NCBI GenBank assembly: GCA_905221605.1
Contig: CAJNDS010002308.1
Location: forward strand, 64,001 to 128,000
DNA: 64,000 nt
From: Symbiodinium natans
Taxonomy: Eukaryota; Sar; Dinophyceae; Suessiales; Symbiodiniaceae
Direction of reading: 5' to 3'
Shown here: positions 9,338 to 16,195 of the stretch, in pieces
How positions within the stretch are numbered: position 1 is the stretch's first letter
Layout of the letters: each line of letters starts with the position of its first letter
Translations under genes and position numbers: made by a program
Notes under the pieces: generated by a model
Databases searched by the model: none
What the model was told of the DNA's origin: nothing
What the model saw: only the letters and a program-made list of their open reading frames with translations

Positions 9338-9862
9338 GTTTCTCCGCGCAGAGTTCAGCAAAGATTTAGGGTTATAAGGTTTAAGGGGTTTCGGGTTTGG
9401 GGTTTAGGGTTTAGGGTTTAGGGAGGTTTAGGTTTGAGAGACCCCTAGAAGGGACCCTGAATCTTCTTCCCCTATGTAACCCCTATACATACCTTATGAT
9501 CTCCGTATATACCTAAGTAGCCCCTAAGGTCCCTTGTAAGGGTCCCTCCTTTCGTTCCTTGAACAGACATCTTTTAGGGTTCAGAGTTCAGGGTGTAGGG
9601 TTTAATTTAGGGTTTATGGTTTAGGGGTTCGGGTTTGCAGAAGAAGCAATAAAAAGAAGCACCTTTCTGTAAGTTGTTATGGCAGTCGGTTTGGCTTCTG
9701 AAGGTGCACAGTTGCTTGCCCAGAGCCCTGCAAGACTTCTCTCTAAACCTTAAACCCTAAACCCTAAACCCTAAACCCTAAACCCTAAACCCTAAACCCT
9801 AAGCCCTAAACCCGAAACCCTAAACCCTAAACCCTAAACCCTAAACCCCCAACACTGTCAAG
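9338..9862 (+). other. Predicted intron of the zinc-finger gene
   Basis: Starts GTTTCTCC, ends GTCAAG|. It contains TTTGGGG/TTTAGGG repeats first, a loop island without coding character (9640-9740), then about 14 CCCTAAA units before the acceptor. This is the model example of the G-arm/loop/C-arm intron. Confidence 0.65.
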
Positions 9863-9970
9863 GTTCTTTGCGGTGCGCTCGGAAGGGTGCCAGAATGGAG
9901 CGGAGTGCTCCTTCTGTCACTTCTGCGGCTTGGATTCCGTTCGGGAAGACACGAAGAAGGCCGGAAGAAG
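9863..9970 (+). CDS. CCCH-type zinc-finger gene, exon E (finger core)
   Basis: The frame reads FFAVRSEGCQNGAECSFCHF then CGLDSVREDTKKAGRS. GC-QNGAE-C-SFC-H gives C-x5-C-x3-H, completing the finger begun in exon D. The basic KK..GR tail resembles the region after this finger in dinoflagellate relatives. Right side TTTAGGG; the exact donor is unclear (GC possible at AGAA|GCACTTTAG). Confidence 0.75.
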
Positions 9971-10201
9971 CACTTTAGGGCTTAGGGTTTAGGGGTTAGG
10001 GGTTAGGGGGTTAAGAGTTTAGGGTTTAGGGTTTAGGGTTTAAGGGTTTAGGGTTTAGGGGTTTATAGGGTTTAGGGGTTTATAGGGTTTAGGGGTTTAT
10101 GGGTTTAGGGTTTAGTGCTGCGTAGGAGGTGTTAAGCGCAGCATGCCAGGGTAGGTGAGGAAGCTCCCTCAACCCTAGCAAACCCTAAACCCTAAACCCT
10201 A

Positions 10202-10327
10202 AATTTACACCCTAAACCCTAAACCCTAAACCCTAAACCCTAAACCCTAAACCCTAAACCCTAAACCCTAAACCCTAAACCCCAAACCCTAAACCCTAAA
10301 CCCTAAACCCTAAACCCTAAAAACCCT
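10202..10327. repeat. CCCTAAA array, about 17 units
   Basis: Nearly pure, directly upstream of the next candidate exon. It forms the C-arm opposite TTTAGGG repeats at 9971-10120. Confidence 0.95.
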
Positions 10328-10336
10328 AACCATGAG

Positions 10337-10411
10337 GCCAAGCACCTGACGCGCAAGCAGCACCGGCTCCGACGACGTGCCGGGCGAGGTGCACGGCATG
10401 GACGCAAGCCC
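10337..10411 (+). CDS. CCCH-type zinc-finger gene, exon F
   Basis: After ACCATGAG| the frame reads AKHLTRKQHRLRRRAGRGAR, then HGRKP and a TAA formed by CCCTAAA. Strongly basic, as expected downstream of this finger type. It may be the last coding exon or continue into another. Confidence 0.55.
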
Positions 10412-10625
10412 TAAACGGTTTGAGTTTACGGTTAAGGGTTTAGGGCTTAGGGTTTAGGGTTTGGGGTTTGGGGTTTGGGGTTTAGGGTTTGGCTGGCCTC
10501 TCAGAATGTTTTGCCCTTATTTTGGCATCGGGGATTCATCACCAGGAAGACCCAATCCAAAGGAACCCGAAACCCTATATAAACTCTGAACTCCAAGCCC
10601 TAAACCCTGAACCCGAAACCCCCCC

Positions 10626-10716
10626 TAAACCCTAAACCCTAAACCCTAAACCCTAAACCCTAAACCCTAAACCCTAAACCCTAAACCCTAAACCCTAAAC
10701 CCTAAACCCTAAACCC
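10626..10716. repeat. CCCTAAA array, 13 units
   Basis: Pure run ending in CCCTGGAAG at the acceptor of the next candidate exon. Confidence 0.95.
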
Positions 10717-10722
10717 TGGAAG

Positions 10723-10784
10723 GAGACCTCGAAAGTGAGGCAGCAAAGGATCCTGTTGTCGAGCAGTCCGACTTGGGGTCACAG
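10723..10784 (+). CDS. Candidate exon, acidic
   Basis: CTGGAAG| then GDLESEAAKDPVVEQSDLGS and a CACAG|GCTTAGGG end, which fits a GC donor as used in dinoflagellates. Unknown gene. Confidence 0.55.
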
Positions 10785-10899
10785 GCTTAGGGTTTAGGGT
10801 TTAGGGTTTAGGGTTTAGGGTTTAGGGTTGGGCAACGACTCAGTTGACCCAGTCACTCGCCCGTGCTGTCAATAGTCTTCTGATTTAGTTTCAAATTCC

Positions 10900-11048
10900 C
10901 TGGTTCTTAGTAGGGAATGAGGGAATTAGGGCCCTTTAAGTCATTCTATAAGGTACCTCATTCCCTCATTCCCTCCTAAGAATGAGGGAATTCGGGCCCT
11001 TTAAGGGATTATATAAGGTAGCTCATGCCCTCGTTCCCCAAGAACCAG
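10900..11048 (+). mobile_element. Introner-like element, family 1, with partial internal duplication
   Basis: Left CTGGTTCTTAGTAGGGAATG, right end CCCCAAGAACCAG. The ATTMGGGCCCTTTAAG..TATAAGGTA block is present twice (10926-10962, 10990-11023), so a second copy or half-copy is fused in. Ends at CCAG immediately before an exon, like 7281-7378. Confidence 0.8.
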
Positions 11049-11168
11049 CCAGCAAATCCAAGTTGCAGTTTCTGCCTGATTTCTGCAGGCTGGTTCCCGA
11101 GCAGCTCCCCTTCGTCCTCAACCCTAAACCCTTCACCTACAAGTGTAAATATGGCAAAAGAGCCAAAC
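11049..11168 (+). CDS. Candidate exon directly after a family-1 introner
   Basis: Begins at the element's CCAG end: SKSKLQFLPDFCRLVPEQLP then FTYKCKYGKRAKP, two Cys, basic end. The last codons fuse into CCCTAAA. Unknown function. Confidence 0.55.
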
Positions 11169-11204
11169 CCTAAACCCAGACCCTAACCCCTGACCCCGAA
11201 AAGC

Positions 11205-11446
11205 TAAACCCTAAACCCTAAACCCTAAACCCTAAACCCTAAACCCTAAACCCTAAACCCTAAACCCTAAACCCTAAACCCTAAAGCCTACACCCTAGAC
11301 CCTAGACCCTACACCCTAAACCCTAAACCCTAAACCCTAAACCCTAAACCCTAAACCCTAAACCCTAAACCCTAAACCCTAAACCCTAAACCCTAAACCC
11401 TAAACCCTAAACCCTAAACCCTAAACCCTAAACCCTAAACCCTACC
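11205..11446. repeat. CCCTAAA array, about 33 units
   Basis: One of the longest arrays, with a small CCTACACCCTAGA-type variant block at 11286-11318. Ends just before the exon at 11462. Confidence 0.95.
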
Positions 11447-11461
11447 CTCATGCTGCTCAAG

Positions 11462-11515
11462 TCGGGGCCGTCTGCAGTTCTAGGCCCCTGGCGTGTGGTG
11501 ACCACTGCTCTCCCG
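11462..11515 (+). CDS. Candidate exon, 18 codons, phase 0
   Basis: GCTGCTCAAG| acceptor, reading SGPSAVLGPWRVVTTALP exactly, then donor CCCG|GTATAG. CCCTAAA left; the right side becomes TTTAGGG after 35 nt. Length is a multiple of three. Confidence 0.55.
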
Positions 11516-11808
11516 GTATAGACTTACCTGAGGGACCCGAAGCCGATACTTTTAGGGTTTAGGGTTTCGGGTTTAGGGTTCAGGGTTTAGGGTTTAGGGC
11601 TAGACCCTAGCCGCAAGCCCAGAGCCCTAAACCCTAAACCCTGACACTCAACGGGGGTGGGGGGGGGGGGGGGGGGGTGGGGGTGTCCTTAAGAAACCCT
11701 ATGCCTGAATACCAGATTCTTCAGGTACAAGGCGGGGTGCCCGAAGCTTACCCTGAGTAGGGATTAGGGTTTAGGGTTTAGGGTTTAGGGTTCCCATCGG
11801 GAAGCGCA

Positions 11809-11878
11809 GGGGTCACATCGGCCGGAAGCCGACTGTCGCAGGGATCCCCAAGCCAGTCGCCCGAATCTGGGACATCCG
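11809..11878 (+). CDS. Candidate exon
   Basis: GGAAGCGCAG| acceptor, frame GHIGRKPTVAGIPKPVARIW then DIRF. Upstream codons (PIGKRR) are also open, so the acceptor may lie earlier. Basic, unknown. Confidence 0.5.
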
Positions 11879-12032
11879 TTTTAGGGTTCAGCCCTAAACC
11901 CTAAACCCTAAACCCTTAAACCCTAAACCCTTGACCCTTTTGGGCGGTGAGGTTTGGGGGGCCCTCTGGCTCCGAAGACATTGGAGCTTGTCGGCTTCAG
12001 GGGGGCCTTCGTGCATCTATAAACTTACATAC

Positions 12033-12181
12033 GGGCTCTTAGTAGGGAATGAGGAATTGGGTCTCGGGTTTAGGGTTTAGGGTTTAGCGTTTAGAGTTTA
12101 GGGTTTAGGCTACACGGTGCAATCCCTTAAAAGGTAGAATGCTACAGGGTGCCGATGCCCTCATTCCCTACTCAGAACCAG
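12033..12181 (+). mobile_element. Family-1 introner with TTTAGGG inserted inside
   Basis: Left GGGCTCTTAGTAGGGAATGA, right CTCATTCCCTACTCAGAACC then AG. TTTAGGG-type repeats (12063-12110) sit inside, between the arms. Shows that heptamers can grow or insert within a TIR element. Confidence 0.7.
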
Positions 12182-12197
12182 TAGGCTTTGGGCTACA

Positions 12198-12291
12198 GAA
12201 GCCCCAAGCCCTGAACCCTGATTCTTGGGGACAGCGTGAACTCTCGAAGTTGTGGGATCCATGGGCTTTGCGGGCATGATGATGGCATAGG
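12198..12291 (+). CDS. Candidate exon with GTAAGT donor
   Basis: GGGCTACAG| on the left and a perfect ATAGG|GTAAGT donor on the right. Two frames are open through most of it: one contains DILGDSVNSRSCGIHGLCG, the other SWGQRELSKLWDPWALRA. The first runs to the donor and is preferred. Confidence 0.5.
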
Positions 12292-12375
12292 GTAAGTGAT
12301 CCCAGTGTCAGGGTTTTAATCCCTAAACCCTCAACCCTAAACCTTAAACCCTAAACCCTAAACCCTAAACCCAAG

Positions 12376-12488
12376 CGTAGTCCCCCAAGGACAGGGGTTC
12401 GGGGGGCCAGTTTCGGCTCCGGGCCACTCGAAACAACTGCACCGAGACTTGCGTCGCTGTGGCTACCGATTAGAGGGCCTATTGGAGG
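12376..12488 (+). CDS. Candidate exon
   Basis: CCCTAAACCCAAG| then VVPQGQGFGGPVSAPGHSKQ and HRDLRRCGYRLEGLLE, ending GAGG|GTTTAGGG. Good composition, canonical telomere-repeat donor and C-left/G-right flanks. Confidence 0.6.
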
Positions 12489-12520
12489 GTTTAGGGTTTA
12501 GGGTGTAGGCTTCAAATCGT

Positions 12521-12688
12521 GGGCTTCCCTACTACCCCCCCTCTATGCTACCCCCCCGCCCTTCAAGGTTCCCTTCCTTAAATTTCCTTAATTCGGCCTA
12601 ACCACCCCTTAATACCCTTAGTTAGCCTTAGTTATAGGGGGAACCTAAAGGGGGGGGGGAGTATAGAGCGGGGTAGTAGGGGGAACCA
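12521..12688 (+). mobile_element. Introner-like element, family 2
   Basis: Long imperfect inverted ends of about 55 bp: left GGGCTTCCCTACTACCCCCC CTCTATGCTACC, right GTATAGAGCGGGGTAGTAGG GGGAACC. Core CCTTAATTCGGCCTAACC. Same family as 6886-7024. Confidence 0.8.
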
Positions 12689-13103
12689 ATGAGTTTAGGG
12701 TTTAGGGTTTAGGGTGTATAGGGTTATGACACTACAGGCCGTTCTGTGATTTTAATTTAAATTTCAGCAAGAAAAAGACGGGATTCCGAAACAGAGCCAC
12801 CACGTGTTCAGAATAGCCCTAAACCAGAAGCACTAGATCTTAAGCCCTAAGCCGCTAAAGCTCTCTAACCCTAAGCCCTAAACCCTGAACCCTCCAACGT
12901 GGGAGCAGGGTAGGGTTTCCGAGCAAACTTCAGCTGGTGATGCAACCCTAAACCCTAAACCCTAAACCCTAAATCCTAACAGATTGGCCGAGGCACTCTT
13001 GGCTTTCTTTGGTTTAGGGTTTAGGGCTGGTAGTGGATGTGTGGATCCCCGAGAGCAAAATCCCTGAACCCTAGATCCGTTTGTCAACAAAACCCTAAAC
13101 CCT

Positions 13104-13227
13104 AGCCCTAAACCCTAAACCCTAAACCCTAAACCCTAAACCCTAAACCCTAAACCCTAAACCCTAAACCCTAAACCCTAAACCCTAAACCCCAAACCCT
13201 AAACCCTAAACCCTAAACCCTAAACCA
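13104..13227. repeat. CCCTAAA array, about 17 units
   Basis: Pure run ending CCCTAAACCAGCTTAAG. The unique islands at 12700-13090 show only short ambiguous frames (for example VVVDVWIPESKIPEP at 13031). Confidence 0.95.
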
Positions 13228-13257
13228 GCTTAAGTTCAGGGTTTAGGGTTTAGTCTA

Positions 13258-13373
13258 AGGGTAGCTACGTGGTTTCTTAGCATGGGCCCTTGAATCGGCA
13301 TATATACCCCTAATAGATCCTCAGAACCCATTAAAGAGGGTAAGGGGCCATATTTAGGGCCCATGTACTCATT
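13258..13373 (+). mobile_element. Introner-like element, family 4
   Basis: Left GGGTAGCTACGTGG...ATGGGCCC, right GGGGCCATATTTAGGGCCCA then TGTACTC. Imperfect inverted ends match the elements at 22610 and 57378, the half at 52333, and more weakly the ends near 33120, 59650 and 60800. Confidence 0.65.
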
Positions 13374-13454
13374 TAGGGGTTTTAAGGGTTTAGGGTTTAG
13401 GGTTTAGGGTTTAGGGCTATTCGCTTCCTCACTCGCCCTCAAGCGCCAGTAGCT

Positions 13455-13552
13455 TGTTTCGGTGCGCTGAGCCTGCATTTGTCCGATCTTTCCAGGTTTC
13501 AAGTATCGGCCCCTGGTATGGGCCGTTGGAGTTTTGGGGGACCATAACCCTA
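13455..13552 (+). CDS. Possible exon
   Basis: The frame reads LFRCAEPAFVRSFQVSSIG then PWYGPLEFWGTITL. An internal TTTCCAG| could be the acceptor instead. It overlaps the edge of a dispersed repeat (see 13565), so coding status is uncertain. Confidence 0.35.
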
Positions 13553-13564
13553 CACCCTAATCAG

Positions 13565-13690
13565 GGTTTATACCACTGTTCTTGGGGACGGTGTATAGGG
13601 CTCCTTACACATTATCTGGTGGGTGTATGTCTTGGGGGTCCTTTTGGGGATACTACTATGAGAAGCCCTACTTCATATAGGTGCCCTGTA
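13565..13690. repeat. Dispersed repeat also at 22645-22755
   Basis: Shared pieces in order: GGTTTAT, GTGTATA, GGGTGTATRT, GTCCTTTTGGGGRTAC and CCCTACTTCATATRG. At 22.6 kb these lie inside a family-4 element, so this is probably a degraded relative. Confidence 0.6.
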
Positions 13691-13749
13691 AGACATGTTA
13701 TTTCATGATACATGGCAGGTATCTAAGGTCCCTTAATCTTTGTCATAGT

Positions 13750-13832
13750 GGGGTAACATTTGACAATCTTTAAGGGTACTTAAACTCAATAAGGAATGGA
13801 CACGTGGATTTTTAATGCTATCCCAACCATGA
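13750..13832 (+). mobile_element. Intronic repeat, family 3
   Basis: ATCTTTAAGGGTACTTAAAC, TCAATAAGGAATGGACA, TATCCCAACCATGAAC: same order as at 8787-8870. Confidence 0.6.
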
Positions 13833-14159
13833 ACGAGAAATGTGGGGTCCATATTCGGGACCCCATATACTTGAAGCCCTTTCGTCTTCAACCTCCTGCC
13901 CGCAGCCTCTGACATTTCAACGCTGCGAGAAAGCCAACATGAGCGTGCTTTCGCGTCAGGGGTTCAGGGTTCAGGGCTAGGGTTTAGGGCTTGGGGTTTC
14001 GGGCTTACGTAGGCTAAGTTTAGGGTGCAGGATTTGAATTCTACAGCCCCTGTCAGTCCAAGAAGACCAAACTGCAGGTCCTCCGAACCCCCCAAGCCCT
14101 GAGCCCGAAACCTTAAAGGCCCAAAGCTGGCCGTGAGGACATCAGGGTTTAGGGTTTAG

Positions 14160-14385
14160 GGTCTAGGGTTTAAGGTTTAGGGTTAAAGGTTTAGGGGTTT
14201 AAGGCTTAAGGTTTAAGGTTTAGGGGTTTAAGGTTTAAGGTTTAGGGGTTTAAGGATTAAGGTTTAGGGGTTTAAGGTTTAAGGTTTAGGGGTTTAAGGT
14301 TTAGGGGTTTAGGGTTTAAGGTTTAGGGGTTTAAGGTTTAGGGTTTAGGGGTTTAAGGTTTAAGGTTCAGGGGTTTAGGGGACCC
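14160..14385. repeat. Mixed array TTTAAGG/TTTAGGGG
   Basis: Alternating GTTTAAG GTTTAGGG G units make a higher-order variant of the heptamer, unlike neighbouring pure arrays. Confidence 0.85.
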
Positions 14386-14846
14386 CAGAGTCGGCCCTTC
14401 GTCTCTTTTTTCACAGGGCTTAGGTTCCCAGCTTCATCCCCCTTTAAACAGTAGGGTTTAGGGTTTAGGGTTTAGGGTTTAGGGTTTAGGGTTTAGGGCT
14501 TAGGGTTTAGGGATGCATGGATTCGTGCCAAAACCCGATCAAGCTCTCACTCAACCCTCAACCTTACGCCGAAATAGAGAGACCACTGTGGCTGCGGCAG
14601 GCTTCTATGTCTTCTGGCATCTCGGCGACTACATCCCAAATCGTGGAGCGGATTTGAGAGTTTTCACTACACCCTCAACTCTAAGCCCTATCAACCCTCA
14701 TCTGCTGCTGTAGGTGTGGTGTTACGGTTTAGGGTTTAGGCTTGAAGGTTTAGGGTTCAGGGCTTGTAGGGGTCTAGGGTTTAGGGCCCTTATAAGAACT
14801 ACTTTCTGAGTCACCTTTATTTCGAAACGCTAAACTGATCCTTCAG

Positions 14847-14909
14847 GTGGGTGTGGGCATCATATTACGCGATCCCCACGTGAATCCCACGACCATCTGC
14901 GAACGGCTA
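14847..14909 (+). CDS. Candidate exon
   Basis: GATCCTTCAG| acceptor, then VGVGIILRDPHVNPTTICER, one Cys. Merges into CCCTAAA on the right, without an obvious donor. Confidence 0.45.
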
Positions 14910-15249
14910 TCACCTAAACCCTAAACCGCTTAGACCCTGTCACCTACCTAAACCCCAAACCCTAAAACCTAAACCCTGAGCTTCATGCATCAACCCGAAA
15001 CGCTGAATCCTAATCGCCCAAAAGGCCTAAAGCCCGTGAAAGGCCAAACGCTAGAAGCCCTAAACCCCCGCACCCCCCCCCCCCCCCCGGCACCCAAAAA
15101 CCCATAACACATTTTTAGAGCTTCGAGCGAAATTTCCTTGAGTGAGCCTGGGTGCCTACTTCATGAAACAGGGTGATAAGTAGGGTACCTATGTTTTTGT
15201 TGGTCAAAAACTTTTTCTGATACATACGACCCCACTTATAAGTACCTGC

Positions 15250-15360
15250 GAACCAAGTAAGGATCTACCCTAAACCCCTAAACCCCTAAACCCCTAAACA
15301 CCTACACACCTAAACACCTAAACCCCTAAACCCCCAATCCCCACTTTTAAGTACCCGTGA
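15250..15360. repeat. CCCCTAAA octamer stretch and AAGTAAGGATCT repeats
   Basis: CCCCTAAA units sit between sequences resembling the next exon's start (CAAGTAAGGATCT at 15256 and 15369). The shared pieces suggest repeated local duplication around this acceptor. Confidence 0.6.
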
Positions 15361-15370
15361 ACCTCCAAGT

Positions 15371-15398
15371 AAGGATCTGGAGTGCTCTACAAAGCACG
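15371..15398. repeat. Duplicate of the next exon's 5' end
   Basis: AAGGATCTGGAGTGCTCTAC then AAAGCACG, 28 bp, repeats with one change at 15630-15657. Only the second copy continues into a long open frame. The element at 15517-15629 lies between the two copies. Confidence 0.85.
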
Positions 15399-15516
15399 CC
15401 CAAACATAAAACAATCAAAAAGCACTCCCCATATTACCCTTCTAAGGAATACTCAGAATACTCGTTTTTTTTGTACTTTTTTGCGGGGTTCTTAAGCAAT
15501 TGGTAGGAACAAAGTA

Positions 15517-15629
15517 ACCCAGAGGGTCCATTTGTAGTACTATTATGGAATTGGCTACCCCAAAACCCTATTTAGTATGGTTTTTGGGTATCTCATTCCA
15601 TAATAGTAATACAAATGGACCCTCTGGGT
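15517..15629 (+). mobile_element. TIR element, family 5
   Basis: 35-bp inverted ends differing at one base: left ACCCAGAGGGTCCATTTGTA GTACTATTATGGAAT; right ATTCCATAATAGTAATACAA ATGGACCCTCTGGGT. The right end runs into GTAAG| and the exon at 15633. Confidence 0.9.
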
Positions 15630-15632
15630 AAG

Positions 15633-15759
15633 GATCTGGAGTGCGCTACAAAGCACGGCGCTGAGCACCTGGGTCCAAGCTGGCGAAGATGCGATGAGCT
15701 TCAGCTTCGTCGTCGAGGGCCTCAACGACCTTCGGATGCAGTGGGGCTCTTTGGGTTGA
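15633..15759 (+). CDS. Candidate terminal exon
   Basis: Starts after the element's GGGTAAG|. Frame IWSALQSTALSTWVQAGEDA then MSFSFVVEGLNDLRMQWGSL and a TGA before TTTAGGG repeats: over 40 codons, strongly protein-like. An alternative frame (KDLECATKHGAEHLGPSW) is also open. Preferred reading is a C-terminus. Confidence 0.6.
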
Positions 15760-15837
15760 GGGGTTTAGGGTTTAGGGTTAGAGGGTTTAGGGTTTTAGAG
15801 TTTAGGGTTTAGAGGGTTTGGGGCGGAGGTGAGGGCA

Positions 15838-15915
15838 GGGGGAGACGGTGAAAGCCGGAAGTGTGTAGACATACGCACGGTTGCAAGAGCCCTGAAAAAT
15901 AGGCCAATGAAGTGA
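15838..15915 (+). CDS. Candidate exon with stop
   Basis: Frame GDGESRKCVDIRTVARALKN then RPMK and TGA. No clear acceptor. It is followed by an AT microsatellite. Confidence 0.4.
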   Translation, partial: GGDGESRKCVDIRTVARALKNRPMK

Positions 15916-15934
15916 ACACATAATACAACATATG

Positions 15935-16016
15935 AATATACATATGTATATATACATATACATACATATATCTATATATGCATATGCACACATATATATA
16001 TATATATATATATTTA
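15935..16016. repeat. AT/CATATA microsatellite
   Basis: ATATACATATGTATATATAC-type repeats; Y/I-rich ORFs on both strands are artefacts. Confidence 0.9.
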
Positions 16017-16030
16017 ATGGCTACCGCCAG

Positions 16031-16132
16031 TGCCGCCGACCCCTTGGAGGCAAACGCCCAAGCTGCCCAAACCCTATCCCTTCGTTTCCCCCCCCCCCCT
16101 TCTTCTCCTGCTCAACTCTGGGAGATAATGCC
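16031..16132 (+). CDS. Possible exon, Ala/Pro-rich
   Basis: CTACCGCCAG| then AADPLEANAQAAQTLSLRF, a poly-Pro run from poly-C, and AQLWEIMPLL before TAA. Low-complexity, hence uncertain. Confidence 0.35.
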
Positions 16133-16195
16133 TCTGCTCTAAGCGCCGAAACCGTAAACCTTGGTTCTAAGTTCTGAAACGGTATATGTAAAGGG

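Noticed and set aside
15802-16177. Tyr/Ile-rich ORFs on both strands
   Set aside because: AT microsatellite.
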